A DNA stretch of 64,000 nt. Source: Phytophthora colocasiae (Eukaryota; Oomycota; Peronosporomycetes; Peronosporales; Peronosporaceae). The notes below the pieces were generated by a model that was not told where the DNA came from, ran no database searches, and saw nothing but the letters and a program-made list of their open reading frames with translations. Below are positions 55,377-64,000 of the stretch, one piece after another. The position numbers were made by a program, and so were the translations under genes. The stretch is from the NCBI GenBank assembly GCA_018806915.1, contig JAGKQI010000031.1:1116001-1180000 (forward strand), in the 5' to 3' direction. Every line of letters starts with the position of its first letter. Position 1 is the first letter of the stretch.

Positions 55377-56388
55377 GTAGTTAGTAGTCATTATTCGTCG
55401 TAACACGGACCTGTATGCACACCCACGATGATACGCCAAGTTCAGCCAGTGCAACTTCGAAGCACATGAAAGCCATCCATGAAATCCCACAAGAACGTGA
55501 AGACGAAGTAGCTCGCGAACGTCTCACAGCACTGAGTCCATGAAGTATCACAACAGGTCGTACGCCTGTGTCATGCGTTTGCAGTAGACCACTCTCGATC
55601 CGCTCACTGGAAGCAATGCAGTATTGAACGATACGATACCGTTGAGCACGACATGATGAACTCCATGTCCACACCACACTTGATGCTTTAGTAGCTCGTA
55701 TGCCTGCAGTCCAGTAATAGCAGACCGAACACCAGCGCCACCAAGAACGTCGCCGCTATGCAGATGGCGAGAGTGTGTCCAGCGCTTCCAGCCCGATTTA
55801 AAGTTTAACGACGGTGTGCCCCCGTACATGTCCAAGAACTCACTAGCAAGCAAACTGGTCCTGCGTCGTCGCGCTTGCAGCGAAAATCTTCATCAGCCGA
55901 ATGTCCATCGTGCAGGCGACATGGTATACACCAGCACCAATCACTTCCGCCACTTAGATACCACCATCCAATTGCGGTTCGTCCACAAACACATCCTCAC
56001 CGCAGAATCAGTAAGTGTCGAACAGGTAAAATACCTCTGCTGACGACTGGTGGATCATGCTGCCAATGGTACACTCGCTAACCTTACGGACGCCATTTGC
56101 GTTTCATCGTTGCTGAGCGAGCGTCCAGCCATCTCGTGAGTCGTCAAAAACACAAACATCAAACTCCACGATGATCGCCAGACACTTCATCATCTCCTTT
56201 TGAGCTGTAGTGGATGACGTGGCCCACGATGTGCATGTCCAGCATGTCCAGCACCTCGCCAGCCAGCCGAACTTCTTGCCGGCCAAAACCGCCATCACCA
56301 TGATCGCCTCACTTCTACACCTCGGACTGTACGTCCAGCTGCTCGTAGTAGCCCCTATCTCGCCCTTGATGGAGAAGCCTGTCTTGTG
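55063..56388. repeat. 1.33-kb direct duplication, left unit
   Basis: Starts gagactctccactcg within the helicase C-terminus and ends gtcttgtg. It recurs at 56551-57878 with only a few base differences. The left unit contains the genuine helicase end and 3' region. Confidence 0.85.
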
Positions 56389-58097
56389 GCGTTTGACATG
56401 GACTTCTTCGCGTTGGGCGGCATCCTCCATATTTTGAATGCTGATGTCAAGCCAGACGCGTCCCAAATCCAAAATTTCAGACGTAGCTCCACTGCTTCCC
56501 GTTAGCCATGTATCGGCCGGAAGACGAGCAGACAGAAGAACATGGCACACGAGACTCTCCACTCGATGGTAGTCGTGGACTGGCGCTCCAAGCATCACAT
56601 CGTCAACAAGCCCCAGCAGACGTATCTGCTAGTGTCTCGCGTCACATCACGTTTTGCATTCATTGCATTACACCCGCTTACCAGTGAGCTTGCGGCGTGG
56701 TCGAAACCACCTACAAGCGCAATCCATGAAGAAGTACGGCTAAACCGACTGAGCGACACCAATCTGGCGATGTTTTATTCATCAATGTCTTCCACCACTG
56801 CCACAACGCAATCTCTTTTTGCTCGAGCTCGCTCAACATCGTGTCCACCTTCGCTGAATATGGATAAGTAGTTAGTAGTCATTATTCGTCGTAACACGGA
56901 CCTGTATGCACACCCACGATGATACGCCAAGTTCAGCCAGTGCAACTTCGAAGCACATGAAAGCCATCCATGAAATCCCACAAGAACGTGAAGACGAAGT
57001 AGCTCGCGAACGTCTCACAGCACTGAGTCCATGAAGTATCACAACAGGTCGTACGCCTGTGTCATGCGTTTGCAGTAGACCACTCTCGATCCGCTCACTA
57101 GGAAGCAATGCAGTATTGAACGATACGATACCGTTGAGCACGACATGATGAACTCCATGTCCACACCACACTTGATGCTTTAGTAGCTCGTATGCCTGCA
57201 GTCCAGTAATAGCAGACCGAACACCAGCGCCACCAAGAACGTCGCCGCTATGCAGATGGCGAGAGTGTCCAGCGCTTCCAGCCCGATTTAAAGTTTAACG
57301 ACGGTGTGCCCCCGTACATGTCCAAGAACTCACTAGCAAGCAAACTGGTCCTGCGTCGTCGCGCTTGCAGCGAAAATCTTCATCAGCCGAATGTCCATCG
57401 TGCAGGCGACATGGTATACACCAGCACCAATCACTCCCGCCACTTAGATACCACCATCCAATTGCGGTTCGTCCACAAACACATCCTCACCGCAGAATCA
57501 GTAAGTGTCGAACAGGTAAAATACCTCTGCTGACGACTGGTGGATCATGCTGCCAATGGTACACTCGCTAACCTTACGGACGCCATTTGCGTTTCATCGT
57601 TGCTGAGCGAGCGTCCAGCCATCTCGTGAGTCGTCAAAAACACAAACATCAAACTCCACGATGATCGCCAGACACTTCATCATCTCCTTTTGAGCTGTAG
57701 TGGATGACGTGGCCCACGATGTGCATGTCCAGCATGTCCAGCACCTCGCCAGCCAGCCGAACTTCTTGCCGGCCAAAACCGCCATCACCATGATCGCCTC
57801 ACTTCTACACCTCGGACTGTACGTCCAGCTGCTCGTAGTAGCCCCTATCTCGCCCTTGATGGAGAAGCCTGTCTTGTGACTTGGCGGTGCCTATCCAGCA
57901 GCGATAAATCGTCAGCGCAACCGCAGCGTTTCTTGCTGATACCGGTATTGGAATGTTGCGAAGATGTGGACCACACAGACGTACCCTACGATGTTGCCGA
58001 CATGGTGCTCAGAAGTTGCACTAAGTTGCAGTAGCGGTGTTGCACGAAGGTTGAGTGATGACAGACACGGCCCTGTGGACCCTATGATAGTTCTCAT
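55377..58097 (-). pseudogene. 3' region of copy C with an unidentified antisense coding remnant
   Basis: About 2.7 kb follow Rep-helicase. On the minus strand, frames such as the one at 56598-56104 carry protein-like stretches (VWLDISIQNMEDAAQREE, KRHKTGFSIKGEIG) and others carry VLDMLDMHIVGHVIHY. These correspond to fragments in the ends of copies A and B (VLDMLGRMVELMKRMEYL). Frames are broken and I do not recognise a family. It may be a fourth Helitron gene or a captured host gene. Confidence 0.35.
56551..57878. repeat. 1.33-kb direct duplication, right unit
   Basis: Second copy of 55063-56388, separated from it by 162 bp. It repeats the last ~320 bp of the helicase frame (from 56551 to about 56870) without the rest, so that part is a dead duplicate. 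Confidence 0.85.
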
Positions 58098-58099
58098 AT

Positions 58100-58147
58100 A
58101 TTCGAACTACAAATAATTCGAACTACAAATATAATTCGAACTACAAA
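58100..58147. repeat. Three units of ATTCGAACTACAAA next to the array end
   Basis: Units at 58100-58114, 58116-58130 and 58134-58147. The reverse complement TTTGTAGTTCGAAT lies 25 bp inside the left end of every Helitron copy (11598-11611, 36615-36628, 46366-46379). It may be an asymmetric terminal repeat of the kind described for Helitron2/Helentron elements, or a target preference. Confidence 0.6.
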
Positions 58148-58303
58148 CTAATGTTCACACACTGAATTATACCGTTTATTTATAAGAGGAAGTGAACGAT
58201 ATACTATTAAACCTATTGAAATGCATATTGATTTAGACCATTTGCTACACCTAATTACGAGCCAGACGGTAATTCGGAAAGGAAACCCAGTCGAAAGGAA
58301 ACC

Positions 58304-59203
58304 ATGGACAACCACCCCGTATTGACGCGCCTGCTGGACTACGTCGCGAACTACCCGCTGGATGGGGACGCAACCGAGTTCAAGGACCAGCTGAGCGGCT
58401 TCACACACAAAGACCTGCGCGCAGCCTGCACAAATCTGGACTTGCGCTTCTCTAAGAAGAACAACAAGAAGAGTGGCTACATTTCCACGCTCATTTCCTA
58501 CTGGAAGGGCGATTTAATGCCAGGAGCCCCACCACTCGCTAAATCTCCTACTATCACACCCAAAACGAAGGCTAAAACGCCGCAATCTATGGCTAATTTG
58601 CCGCACCACCCAATGCCCATGCACGAACCGAGCGACGTGACTCAATATGTTCAAGAGTTCCCTCCTGACGGAGACGAAGAGGAACTGCGTGACCAATTGG
58701 ATGGTTGCAAGGCCGTTATTTTGCGCTCAGCTTGCGTCCTGTTTGATCTCCGTCCGAACCGCAAAAACTTCGCAAAGCCCAACTTTGTGACACTGCTAGT
58801 AAACTACTGGAAGGACAGTGTCGAGGTCTCACCCACGGGCAAGAAGGTGAATGTCACGCCCCGAGCAGCTCAATTTCTAGAACCGAACGTGACTCCTAGA
58901 CCTGGGAAAAATATGAGAGAAGAAACAGTTGAGATTGACTTGCCACAGAAGAGGACGAGAAACGAGTTCGAGCTGAAGGAGACCCCCAAGAAGAAGAAAA
59001 GCAAGACGTTGGAACGCAGTGGAGACATCTTCGAGGACGAGAACAATAATGCATTATCGACGTCGTTGGAGAAGGCCAAAGTAGTTAAGGAGTGGGCAGC
59101 AGCAATGGAGATCCTATCCCGCGTCGAGGGAAGCACCGAAAGTATCGCGTCCATCAGAGCCCTGATCAATGGTGTAGTGGAGAGCGCAACAAACGATCTG
59201 TGA
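58304..59203 (+). CDS. Basic protein with two SAP-like repeats
   Basis: The 299-residue single-exon protein has two related blocks. One is LRAACTNLDLRFSKKN with GYISTLISYWKGD (about 45-75); the other is LRSACVLFDLRPNRKN with FVTLLVNYWKD (about 143-176). Each looks like a helix-turn-helix SAP-type nucleic-acid-binding motif preceded by a DGD-rich segment. A lysine-rich stretch (TPKKKKSKTLE) near 240 could be a nuclear signal, and a helical tail follows. I do not recognise a named family; a DNA-associated nuclear protein is likely. It starts 206 bp right of the Helitron array and diverges from the CASTOR-like gene on the other side, so the array probably landed in a shared intergenic region. 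Confidence 0.65.
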   Translation: MDNHPVLTRLLDYVANYPLDGDATEFKDQLSGFTHKDLRAACTNLDLRFSKKNNKKSGYISTLISYWKGDLMPGAPPLAKSPTITPKTKAKTPQSMANLPHHPMPMHEPSDVTQYVQEFPPDGDEEELRDQLDGCKAVILRSACVLFDLRPNRKNFAKPNFVTLLVNYWKDSVEVSPTGKKVNVTPRAAQFLEPNVTPRPGKNMREETVEIDLPQKRTRNEFELKETPKKKKSKTLERSGDIFEDENNNALSTSLEKAKVVKEWAAAMEILSRVEGSTESIASIRALINGVVESATNDL

Positions 59204-59647
59204 GGATGGTGAAGCCTAAAGGGTAGTTTTACTACCGTCGTCCGTAGTATTTTTTTTTCTTTCGGTCTAGGTCTTTTAGTAACGACCATGCTTTCAAGAA
59301 TACTAGTAGTACATGAAAGCATGGTATTCGCTTTAATGGAAGTTTTTCTTTAAAACGTTCTCTAAATTGTCATTAAACCCACATCAATACTTCGCATTTC
59401 ATATTCATCTTCCTACTACGTTGCAGTAAAACGATTTCTTTTGGCCGCATAAAAGTTCACGTGGTGAGTTGAAGTCATGTAGCCATCTTGAAATGATCAA
59501 CATTCACTGCTCTTCCATTCGATTTGCTCTTATGCTATTGTACCCATCTCCAAGTCTCAGCAAGTCTCAGCCAATGGATCGCAGTCTATTATTAGCCAAA
59601 TCTCCAGCTGCTGCCCAAGCGACTCCATAGAGAACCTTTGGACAATA
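59204..59647. other. Intergenic region with a 12-bp-arm hairpin
   Basis: The hairpin accatgctttca (59285-59296) / tgaaagcatggt (59314-59325) has a 17-nt loop and lies 82 bp past the SAP-like gene, where it could act in 3' end formation. The rest holds the presumed promoter of the lysyl-tRNA synthetase gene; no motif is certain. Confidence 0.5.
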
Positions 59648-61615
59648 ATGAGCACTCCCGCCGACATTCCCCCGGCCACAGCCACTGAAGGAGCCCCCGC
59701 TGCGCCTATCAGTAAGAACGAGCTGAAGCGCCGTCTCAAGGCCGAGAAGGCAGCTGCGGCCAAGGCGGAAAAGGCCGCCAAGAAGGCTGCAGAGGCCGCG
59801 AACAAACCGAAGAAGGCTGCTACTGCCGATGAAGAGGACTTGGACCCTACTGCGTACTTCGCTAACCGTGAGAAAATGTTGGTGGAGCTGGAGAAGCAAG
59901 GAGTTAACCCTTACCCTCATAAGTTCCACGTTTCCACTTCATTGCCGGAATTTCACGAGAAATACGGTGATGTGGAAGCTGGTAGCCACTTGACGGACGT
60001 CGTGGTGTCTGTCGCTGGTCGCTTGAACTCCAAGCGCGCTTCAGGCTCCAAGCTGGTCTTCTATGACCTCCGTGCAGATGGTAAGAAGCTGCAGATCATG
60101 TCGGACATCGGCACGTACGAGAGCGCGGAAGCTTTCGCCAAGATCCACAATATCCTTCGTCGTGGAGATATCGTGGGTGTTAAGGGCCACCCTGGTAAGT
60201 CCAAGAAGGGAGAGCTGTCCATCTTCCCGCAGCAGCTTGTGCTGCTTTCGCCGTGCATGCACATGCTGCCTAAGGGCCACGCCGGTCTCACTCTGCAGCA
60301 GGACACTCGTTACCGCCAACGGTACTTGGATCTGATCATGAACGATGACACTCGCGGTGTTTTCCAGACTCGTGCGAAGATCATTAATTTCATTCGTCGT
60401 TTCCTTGATGAGAAGAACTTCCTGGAAGTTGAGACCCCCATGATGAACATGATCGTGGGTGGAGCCACGGCCAAACCCTTCGTGACCTACCACAATGACC
60501 TGCACATGAATCTGTTCATGCGTGTGGCCCCCGAGCTGTACCTGAAGCAGCTGATCATTGGTGGCCTTGACCGTGTATACGAGATCGGACGTCAGTTCCG
60601 TAACGAAGGCATCGATCTGACCCACAACCCCGAATTCACCAGTTGCGAGTTCTACATGGCCTACGCCGACTACAACGACCTGATGACAATGACGGAGAAG
60701 CTGTTCTCCGAGATGATCAAGGAGATCACGGGCGGATACACGATCACCATTCAGAAGGAGCCCGGTGAGGAGCCCGTCACGATCGACTTCACCCCTCCGT
60801 TCAAGCGTGTCAGCATGGTGTCTGCCGTTGAAGAGGCTACCGGTGTGAAGATTCCCATCGATGAGCCGGAGAAGTGCGTGGCGATCTTGGAGGAGCTGGT
60901 GACCAAGTACGAGCTGGAATGCGCTGCACCTCGCTCCATCGCTCGTCTGCTTGACAAGCTGGTGGGTCACTTCATCGAGGACAACAAGGCGTACTGGACC
61001 AAGCCGTTCTTTATCATGGACCAGCCCGTGTACAACTCGCCGCTGGCCAAGTACCACCGCGAGAAGCCCGCTCTTACGGAGCGTTTCGAGCTGTTCCTGG
61101 CCGGTGCTGAGATTTGCAATGCCTACACGGAGCTGAACAACCCCAAGGTGCAACGTGAACGTTTCATTGAGCAGATGGAGCAGGCTGCTGCTGGTGACGA
61201 CGAGGCTCAGCCTCACGACGAGTCCTTCTGCACGGCTATGGAGTACGGTCTTCCGCCTACTGCTGGTTGGGGCTGCGGTGTCGACCGCCTGACCATGTTC
61301 CTGTCCAACCGCTTCAACATCAAGGAGGTGCTGCTTTTCCCGGCCATGAAGCCGGACGAGCAGGCTGCTCCTGCCACTTCGGCCACTGGATCAGCCTCGC
61401 TTATCTCAGCCACGGGCTCGGTGGCTCTGGACGTGCTGGAGAAGCGTCTTGCTGGTTCTACGTTCGTGAACGGTTCGTCCCCGTCGAAGGACGACACAGC
61501 AGTGTTCGAGCGCGTCAAGGTGGTGGGCAAGGACATCCTAAAGAAGTACCCGAACGTGGAGAAGTGGCTGGACTTTGTCACTGCTTTCCCCAACGAACTT
61601 CGTGCCAAGTGGTAG
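59648..61615 (+). CDS. KARS: Lysyl-tRNA synthetase, class II, cytosolic, with GST-C-like tail
   Basis: The single-exon frame encodes 655 residues. A Lys/Ala-rich N-terminal helix (about 20-60) is typical of eukaryotic LysRS. The OB-type anticodon-binding domain follows ([20 protein letters not shown]). Class II motif 1 is at about 240-265 (FLEVETPMM), motif 2 at about 317 ([14 protein letters not shown]) and motif 3 at about 542 ([11 protein letters not shown]). It charges tRNA-Lys in the cytosol; no organelle presequence is evident. After motif 3 come a Ser/Ala linker and about 60 extra residues ([38 protein letters not shown]). These resemble the GST-C-like domain of EF1B and multi-synthetase proteins, an unusual addition. 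Confidence 0.95.
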   Translation: MSTPADIPPATATEGAPAAPISKNELKRRLKAEKAAAAKAEKAAKKAAEAANKPKKAATADEEDLDPTAYFANREKMLVELEKQGVNPYPHKFHVSTSLPEFHEKYGDVEAGSHLTDVVVSVAGRLNSKRASGSKLVFYDLRADGKKLQIMSDIGTYESAEAFAKIHNILRRGDIVGVKGHPGKSKKGELSIFPQQLVLLSPCMHMLPKGHAGLTLQQDTRYRQRYLDLIMNDDTRGVFQTRAKIINFIRRFLDEKNFLEVETPMMNMIVGGATAKPFVTYHNDLHMNLFMRVAPELYLKQLIIGGLDRVYEIGRQFRNEGIDLTHNPEFTSCEFYMAYADYNDLMTMTEKLFSEMIKEITGGYTITIQKEPGEEPVTIDFTPPFKRVSMVSAVEEATGVKIPIDEPEKCVAILEELVTKYELECAAPRSIARLLDKLVGHFIEDNKAYWTKPFFIMDQPVYNSPLAKYHREKPALTERFELFLAGAEICNAYTELNNPKVQRERFIEQMEQAAAGDDEAQPHDESFCTAMEYGLPPTAGWGCGVDRLTMFLSNRFNIKEVLLFPAMKPDEQAAPATSATGSASLISATGSVALDVLEKRLAGSTFVNGSSPSKDDTAVFERVKVVGKDILKKYPNVEKWLDFVTAFPNELRAKW

Positions 61616-61770
61616 ATTTGATGGAGGAATGCGAGGAAGGACTTGTCTGCTTGCTAGACCTACATGTAGGAGGTTGTTTGTGCGTCAAGTATGACCACAA
61701 CCTTGGAACATGGATACATTTGGTTCGTCACTTTTTGGAGTCAGAGTCACTTCAACTGCTGTACTGTATC

Positions 61771-61805
61771 TGATTGGTGGAATGCATACCTGGTTCCACC
61801 AATCA
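61771..61805. promoter_or_regulatory. Inverted CCAAT-containing repeat upstream of the ankyrin gene
   Basis: TGATTGGTGGAA (61771-61782) and its exact complement TTCCACCAATCA (61794-61805) flank 11 bp. The paired CCAAT/ATTGG words lie 58 bp before the start codon, a plausible NF-Y type site or dyad operator. Function is not shown. Confidence 0.4.
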
Positions 61806-61862
61806 TATTCAAAGCACATGCCTGCTTACCCATTTCCACCATTATCCATCTGAGACCGAAAC

Positions 61863-63053
61863 ATGACGTCCTCCTTCGACCCGAACCTCTCGTCAGTGTT
61901 CACAGGCGTATCTGTAGTTTGTCATGCCAACCCGTCAATTGCAGCACTACAGCATGTTGTCCTGACTCTCGATGCGTATCTGGATTCGACCGCCACTTGG
62001 ACCTTTCCGGACGCCTGTAGATTCGGATCTGTGCGACTTCTCGACCGAATCGCTGCTCGGATCAATACCAATGGGGAAGATGCAGTCAAAGCAGAACTAG
62101 AAAGAGATTTCCAGCTTAGTGTGGCTGAGGCAATGCAACTGGGGCATGTTGAGGTGGTTCAGTGGTTAATTCGAAGATTCCCGGAAGGCCAAGTAACGAC
62201 GAATGCCGTCGCTGCAGCGGCCAAGAATGGTCATCTGAAGATCTTGCAATGGTTATTTAACCACCATGATTACGTGTATTGGGGTGGAGATGAAATGTAC
62301 TTTGCCGTGGCCAATAACCACTTGGAGGTGGCAAAGTTCCTGCATAAATACACGGCTCCTCCGCCTGACGACATGTTCCTGATTGATGAAGCTGCTCGAC
62401 ATGGAGATATCGACATGATGCAATGGCTACATAGTGAGCGAGGAGATCAATTGACGTACGAAGGTGTGATGCGAGCTGTGAATTATGGATATGTAGACGC
62501 AGTCAAGTGGATGAGGGATAACTACCCAGATAGTGTGGTGACGAAGGATCTCCGCATGGACCAAGCCGCATCCAATGGACACTTGGAGATGATCAAATGG
62601 CTACATGAAGAGCACGCATGGTGCACGATGCAAGCGATGAACTATGCAGCTAGCAATGGCCACCTAGAAGTGGTGAAGTTTCTGCATGAGAACCGCAAAG
62701 AGGGCTGCAACACGGATGCAATGGATCATGCCGCTGCTTCGGGACACTTGAACATTGTGGAATGGCTACATGTGAATCGCTCTGAAGGGTGCACAACTTA
62801 TGCGATGGATTCTGCGGCAAAGAATGGCTACGTAGATATTGTGAAATGGCTACACTACAACAGAAGTGAAGGCTGTAGCACAAATGCGATGGATGAAGCA
62901 GCGGCCGCAGGGCGTTTGGAACTGGTCCAATGGTTACATTCTCACTACACGGTGGGGTGCTCTCGTACTGCAATGACGGATGCCATTTCGAACGGCCATT
63001 TAGAGGTCGCAAGGTGGCTCCGACAAACATTTCCGGACCAGTTTGGCTCTTAG
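61863..63053 (+). CDS. Ankyrin-repeat protein of the oomycete WLH type
   Basis: The 396-residue single-exon protein has a 75-residue N-terminal region, then at least nine ankyrin-like repeats from about residue 80. Each carries a core such as AAKNGHLKILQWLF, AASNGHLEVVKFLHENR, AAASGHLNIVEWLHVNR and AAKNGYVDIVKWLHYNR. The pattern A-x-x-G-H-L-x-x-V-x-W-L-H is the form greatly expanded in Phytophthora. Repeats mediate protein binding; a specific partner cannot be inferred. No signal peptide or effector motif is visible. The frame is intact. Confidence 0.85.
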   Translation: MTSSFDPNLSSVFTGVSVVCHANPSIAALQHVVLTLDAYLDSTATWTFPDACRFGSVRLLDRIAARINTNGEDAVKAELERDFQLSVAEAMQLGHVEVVQWLIRRFPEGQVTTNAVAAAAKNGHLKILQWLFNHHDYVYWGGDEMYFAVANNHLEVAKFLHKYTAPPPDDMFLIDEAARHGDIDMMQWLHSERGDQLTYEGVMRAVNYGYVDAVKWMRDNYPDSVVTKDLRMDQAASNGHLEMIKWLHEEHAWCTMQAMNYAASNGHLEVVKFLHENRKEGCNTDAMDHAAASGHLNIVEWLHVNRSEGCTTYAMDSAAKNGYVDIVKWLHYNRSEGCSTNAMDEAAAAGRLELVQWLHSHYTVGCSRTAMTDAISNGHLEVARWLRQTFPDQFGS

Positions 63054-63619
63054 CTGTGTCTTGGCGACTGCATTGGTTGTTCTCCCCAGTTCCGGTAGCT
63101 CGTAAAATGTAAGAGTCTTTAAATCGTACCAACCGGGCAGAGACAACCACAGTAGCGGGATCACGTACATCACCCTGATCGTTTCTAGATCACTGATCAT
63201 ATTCGTCTCCCATCGTTTCTACTTGAAAATCCATAGCACCAAACCTCTGCGACCATTATTCTCTCAAAGATTGCCAAGCTCCCTACGGCATCCAGTCCAG
63301 CTGCCGACGCCGACCTACAAGCTACTCGCAGCCACTCGACCAACGTGCAAAGCGATGACGCCAGGGGAATCGGCGTTGAGCATTAGATCAAGCGAGTGTT
63401 TGTGTCGTCCCCTGTACCTAGATCATTTTCACCCAATCGTTACTTTTCATCTATCTTTTCCACCAATCCCTGATAGCGTCAAACATCCGGTGATATGAAA
63501 GATCCCACTGTACTCAAATCCACGGTTTATGTCCAAAAGAAATCCAATACTCAGTTGAAGTGAAAGCAACCGTCCCATAGCTCAGTCGACAATTCTCCTC
63601 CAAGCACACAAGTCACATT
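63054..63619. other. Intergenic region
   Basis: About 566 bp between two probable ankyrin genes. Short frames here have no recognisable content. No repeat or RNA gene is seen. Confidence 0.5.
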
Positions 63620-64000
63620 ATGACGGCGTGTTGGGCACTCGAGAGACGACTCGTACAGGCTGTTCCAGCGGCCAAGCAGCCTCCTGCCCGCCCCAGTCGG
63701 TGTCTGCAGCCATTGGTCTGTGTGCTAACAGCTGTGCGCAGCTCATCTCCCAGCGTTGCAGCACTTCCTCACGTTTTAGCCAGCATTTCGTCCTATCTGG
63801 ACTATTCTCCACACTTTTCCATCCCTACTGCCTGCTCCCGTGTTGTTAAAAGAGCTAAATTGCATTTACTAGAACGAATTTGGTCCTCTCAATGTGCTTT
63901 GGAGAGATTTAACCAGCCTCAAGCTGCGGTGGACGATTTACTCTATCGTCAATGGGCTTTTGCGCGTGGCACAGCTAATGCCGCGGCTAGAGGGGATCTA
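63620..64000 (+). CDS. 5' part of a probable ankyrin-repeat gene, runs off the window
   Basis: From ATG at 63620 the frame stays open for 127 codons to the last base. The protein starts MTACWALERRL and has a Cys/Pro/Ser-rich head. It then becomes helical (RAKLHLLERIWSS) and ends WAFARGTANAAARGDL, which resembles the entry into an ankyrin repeat like those of its left neighbour. The call therefore rests on about 15 residues plus position in what may be a tandem gene pair. Confidence 0.45.
   Translation, partial: MTACWALERRLVQAVPAAKQPPARPSRCLQPLVCVLTAVRSSSPSVAALPHVLASISSYLDYSPHFSIPTACSRVVKRAKLHLLERIWSSQCALERFNQPQAAVDDLLYRQWAFARGTANAAARGDL

Larger units (their letters stand above)
46341..58097 (+). 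mobile_element. Helitron-type element, copy C (divergent subfamily, intact SET gene)
   Basis: It starts TGCGTACCGG and ends TTCTCAT. The first ~285 bp equal copy A; beyond about 46625 it diverges strongly while keeping gene order and protein sequence. It contains a duplicated leader (48958 versus 49324), one frameshift in Rep-helicase, and a 1.33-kb direct duplication at its 3' end. It borders the SAP-like host gene. Confidence 0.85.

Noticed and set aside
11573..58097. Interpreting the region as a giant-virus insertion because of SET, helicase and OB-fold genes
   Set aside because: Rep HUH plus Pif1-type helicase in one protein, repeated identical termini and tandem copies fit Helitrons better; no capsid or viral core genes are present.
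60041..61216. 391-codon open frame antisense to lysyl-tRNA synthetase
   Set aside because: Long antisense frames arise from strong codon bias in highly expressed genes; it has no domain-like content and lies wholly within the real gene.
1..64000. tRNA or rRNA genes and secreted RxLR or Crinkler effectors
   Set aside because: No cloverleaf, rRNA segment, or signal peptide followed by RxLR or LFLAK-type motif was seen on either strand.

Overview
The window looks like nuclear DNA of an oomycete, most likely Phytophthora or a close relative. The evidence is short introns of about 60 bp, chromodomain Ty3/Gypsy elements with a second RNase H, a Crypton-type tyrosine recombinase, WLH-type ankyrin proteins, and compact host genes between large blocks of mobile DNA. 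No rRNA, tRNA or CRISPR array was seen.

Left arm (1-11.57 kb): the 3' end of a chromovirus with its LTR lies inside the tail of an EF-hand/ZZ-finger gene, which is also split by a hAT-type MITE. Then come an intact small GTPase with a CaaX-like end, an intact condensin II kleisin (CAP-H2), and a Crypton-like recombinase element. Last is a CASTOR-like ACT-domain gene (putative TOR-pathway arginine sensor family) split by three different DNA transposons: a TA-flanked element, a TTAA-flanked piggyBac-like element and a TAA-flanked Harbinger-like element.

Centre (11.57-58.1 kb): a head-to-tail array of three Helitron-type elements (A 11573-36589, B 36590-46340, C 46341-58097). Each carries the same three-gene cassette: an antisense OB-fold-like protein, a five-exon AWS-SET-post-SET histone-methyltransferase-like gene, and a ~2,000-residue Rep-helicase. 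I know of no described Helitron with a SET methyltransferase, so this is the main candidate for something new. Copy A carries an internal 0.9-kb inversion and is split by a 15.3-kb composite of two Gypsy elements. Gypsy 1 (18930-23710) is packed with short perfect stem-loops along its whole length, in coding, antisense-coding and LTR DNA. Gypsy 2 (23711-34201) is very rich in GATC. Both carry a large gene antisense to pol between pol and the 3' LTR side.

Right arm (58.1-64 kb): a two-repeat SAP-like basic protein, cytosolic lysyl-tRNA synthetase with an unusual GST-C-like tail, an ankyrin-repeat protein, and the start of a second probable ankyrin gene that runs off the window.

Together this is a gene-sparse, transposon-dense region. 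The SET gene may let the element alter local chromatin, and the OB-fold protein may coat single-stranded DNA during rolling-circle replication; both roles are inferred. Several reading-frame breaks are single-base losses in homopolymer runs, so some apparent pseudogenes may be sequencing artefacts.
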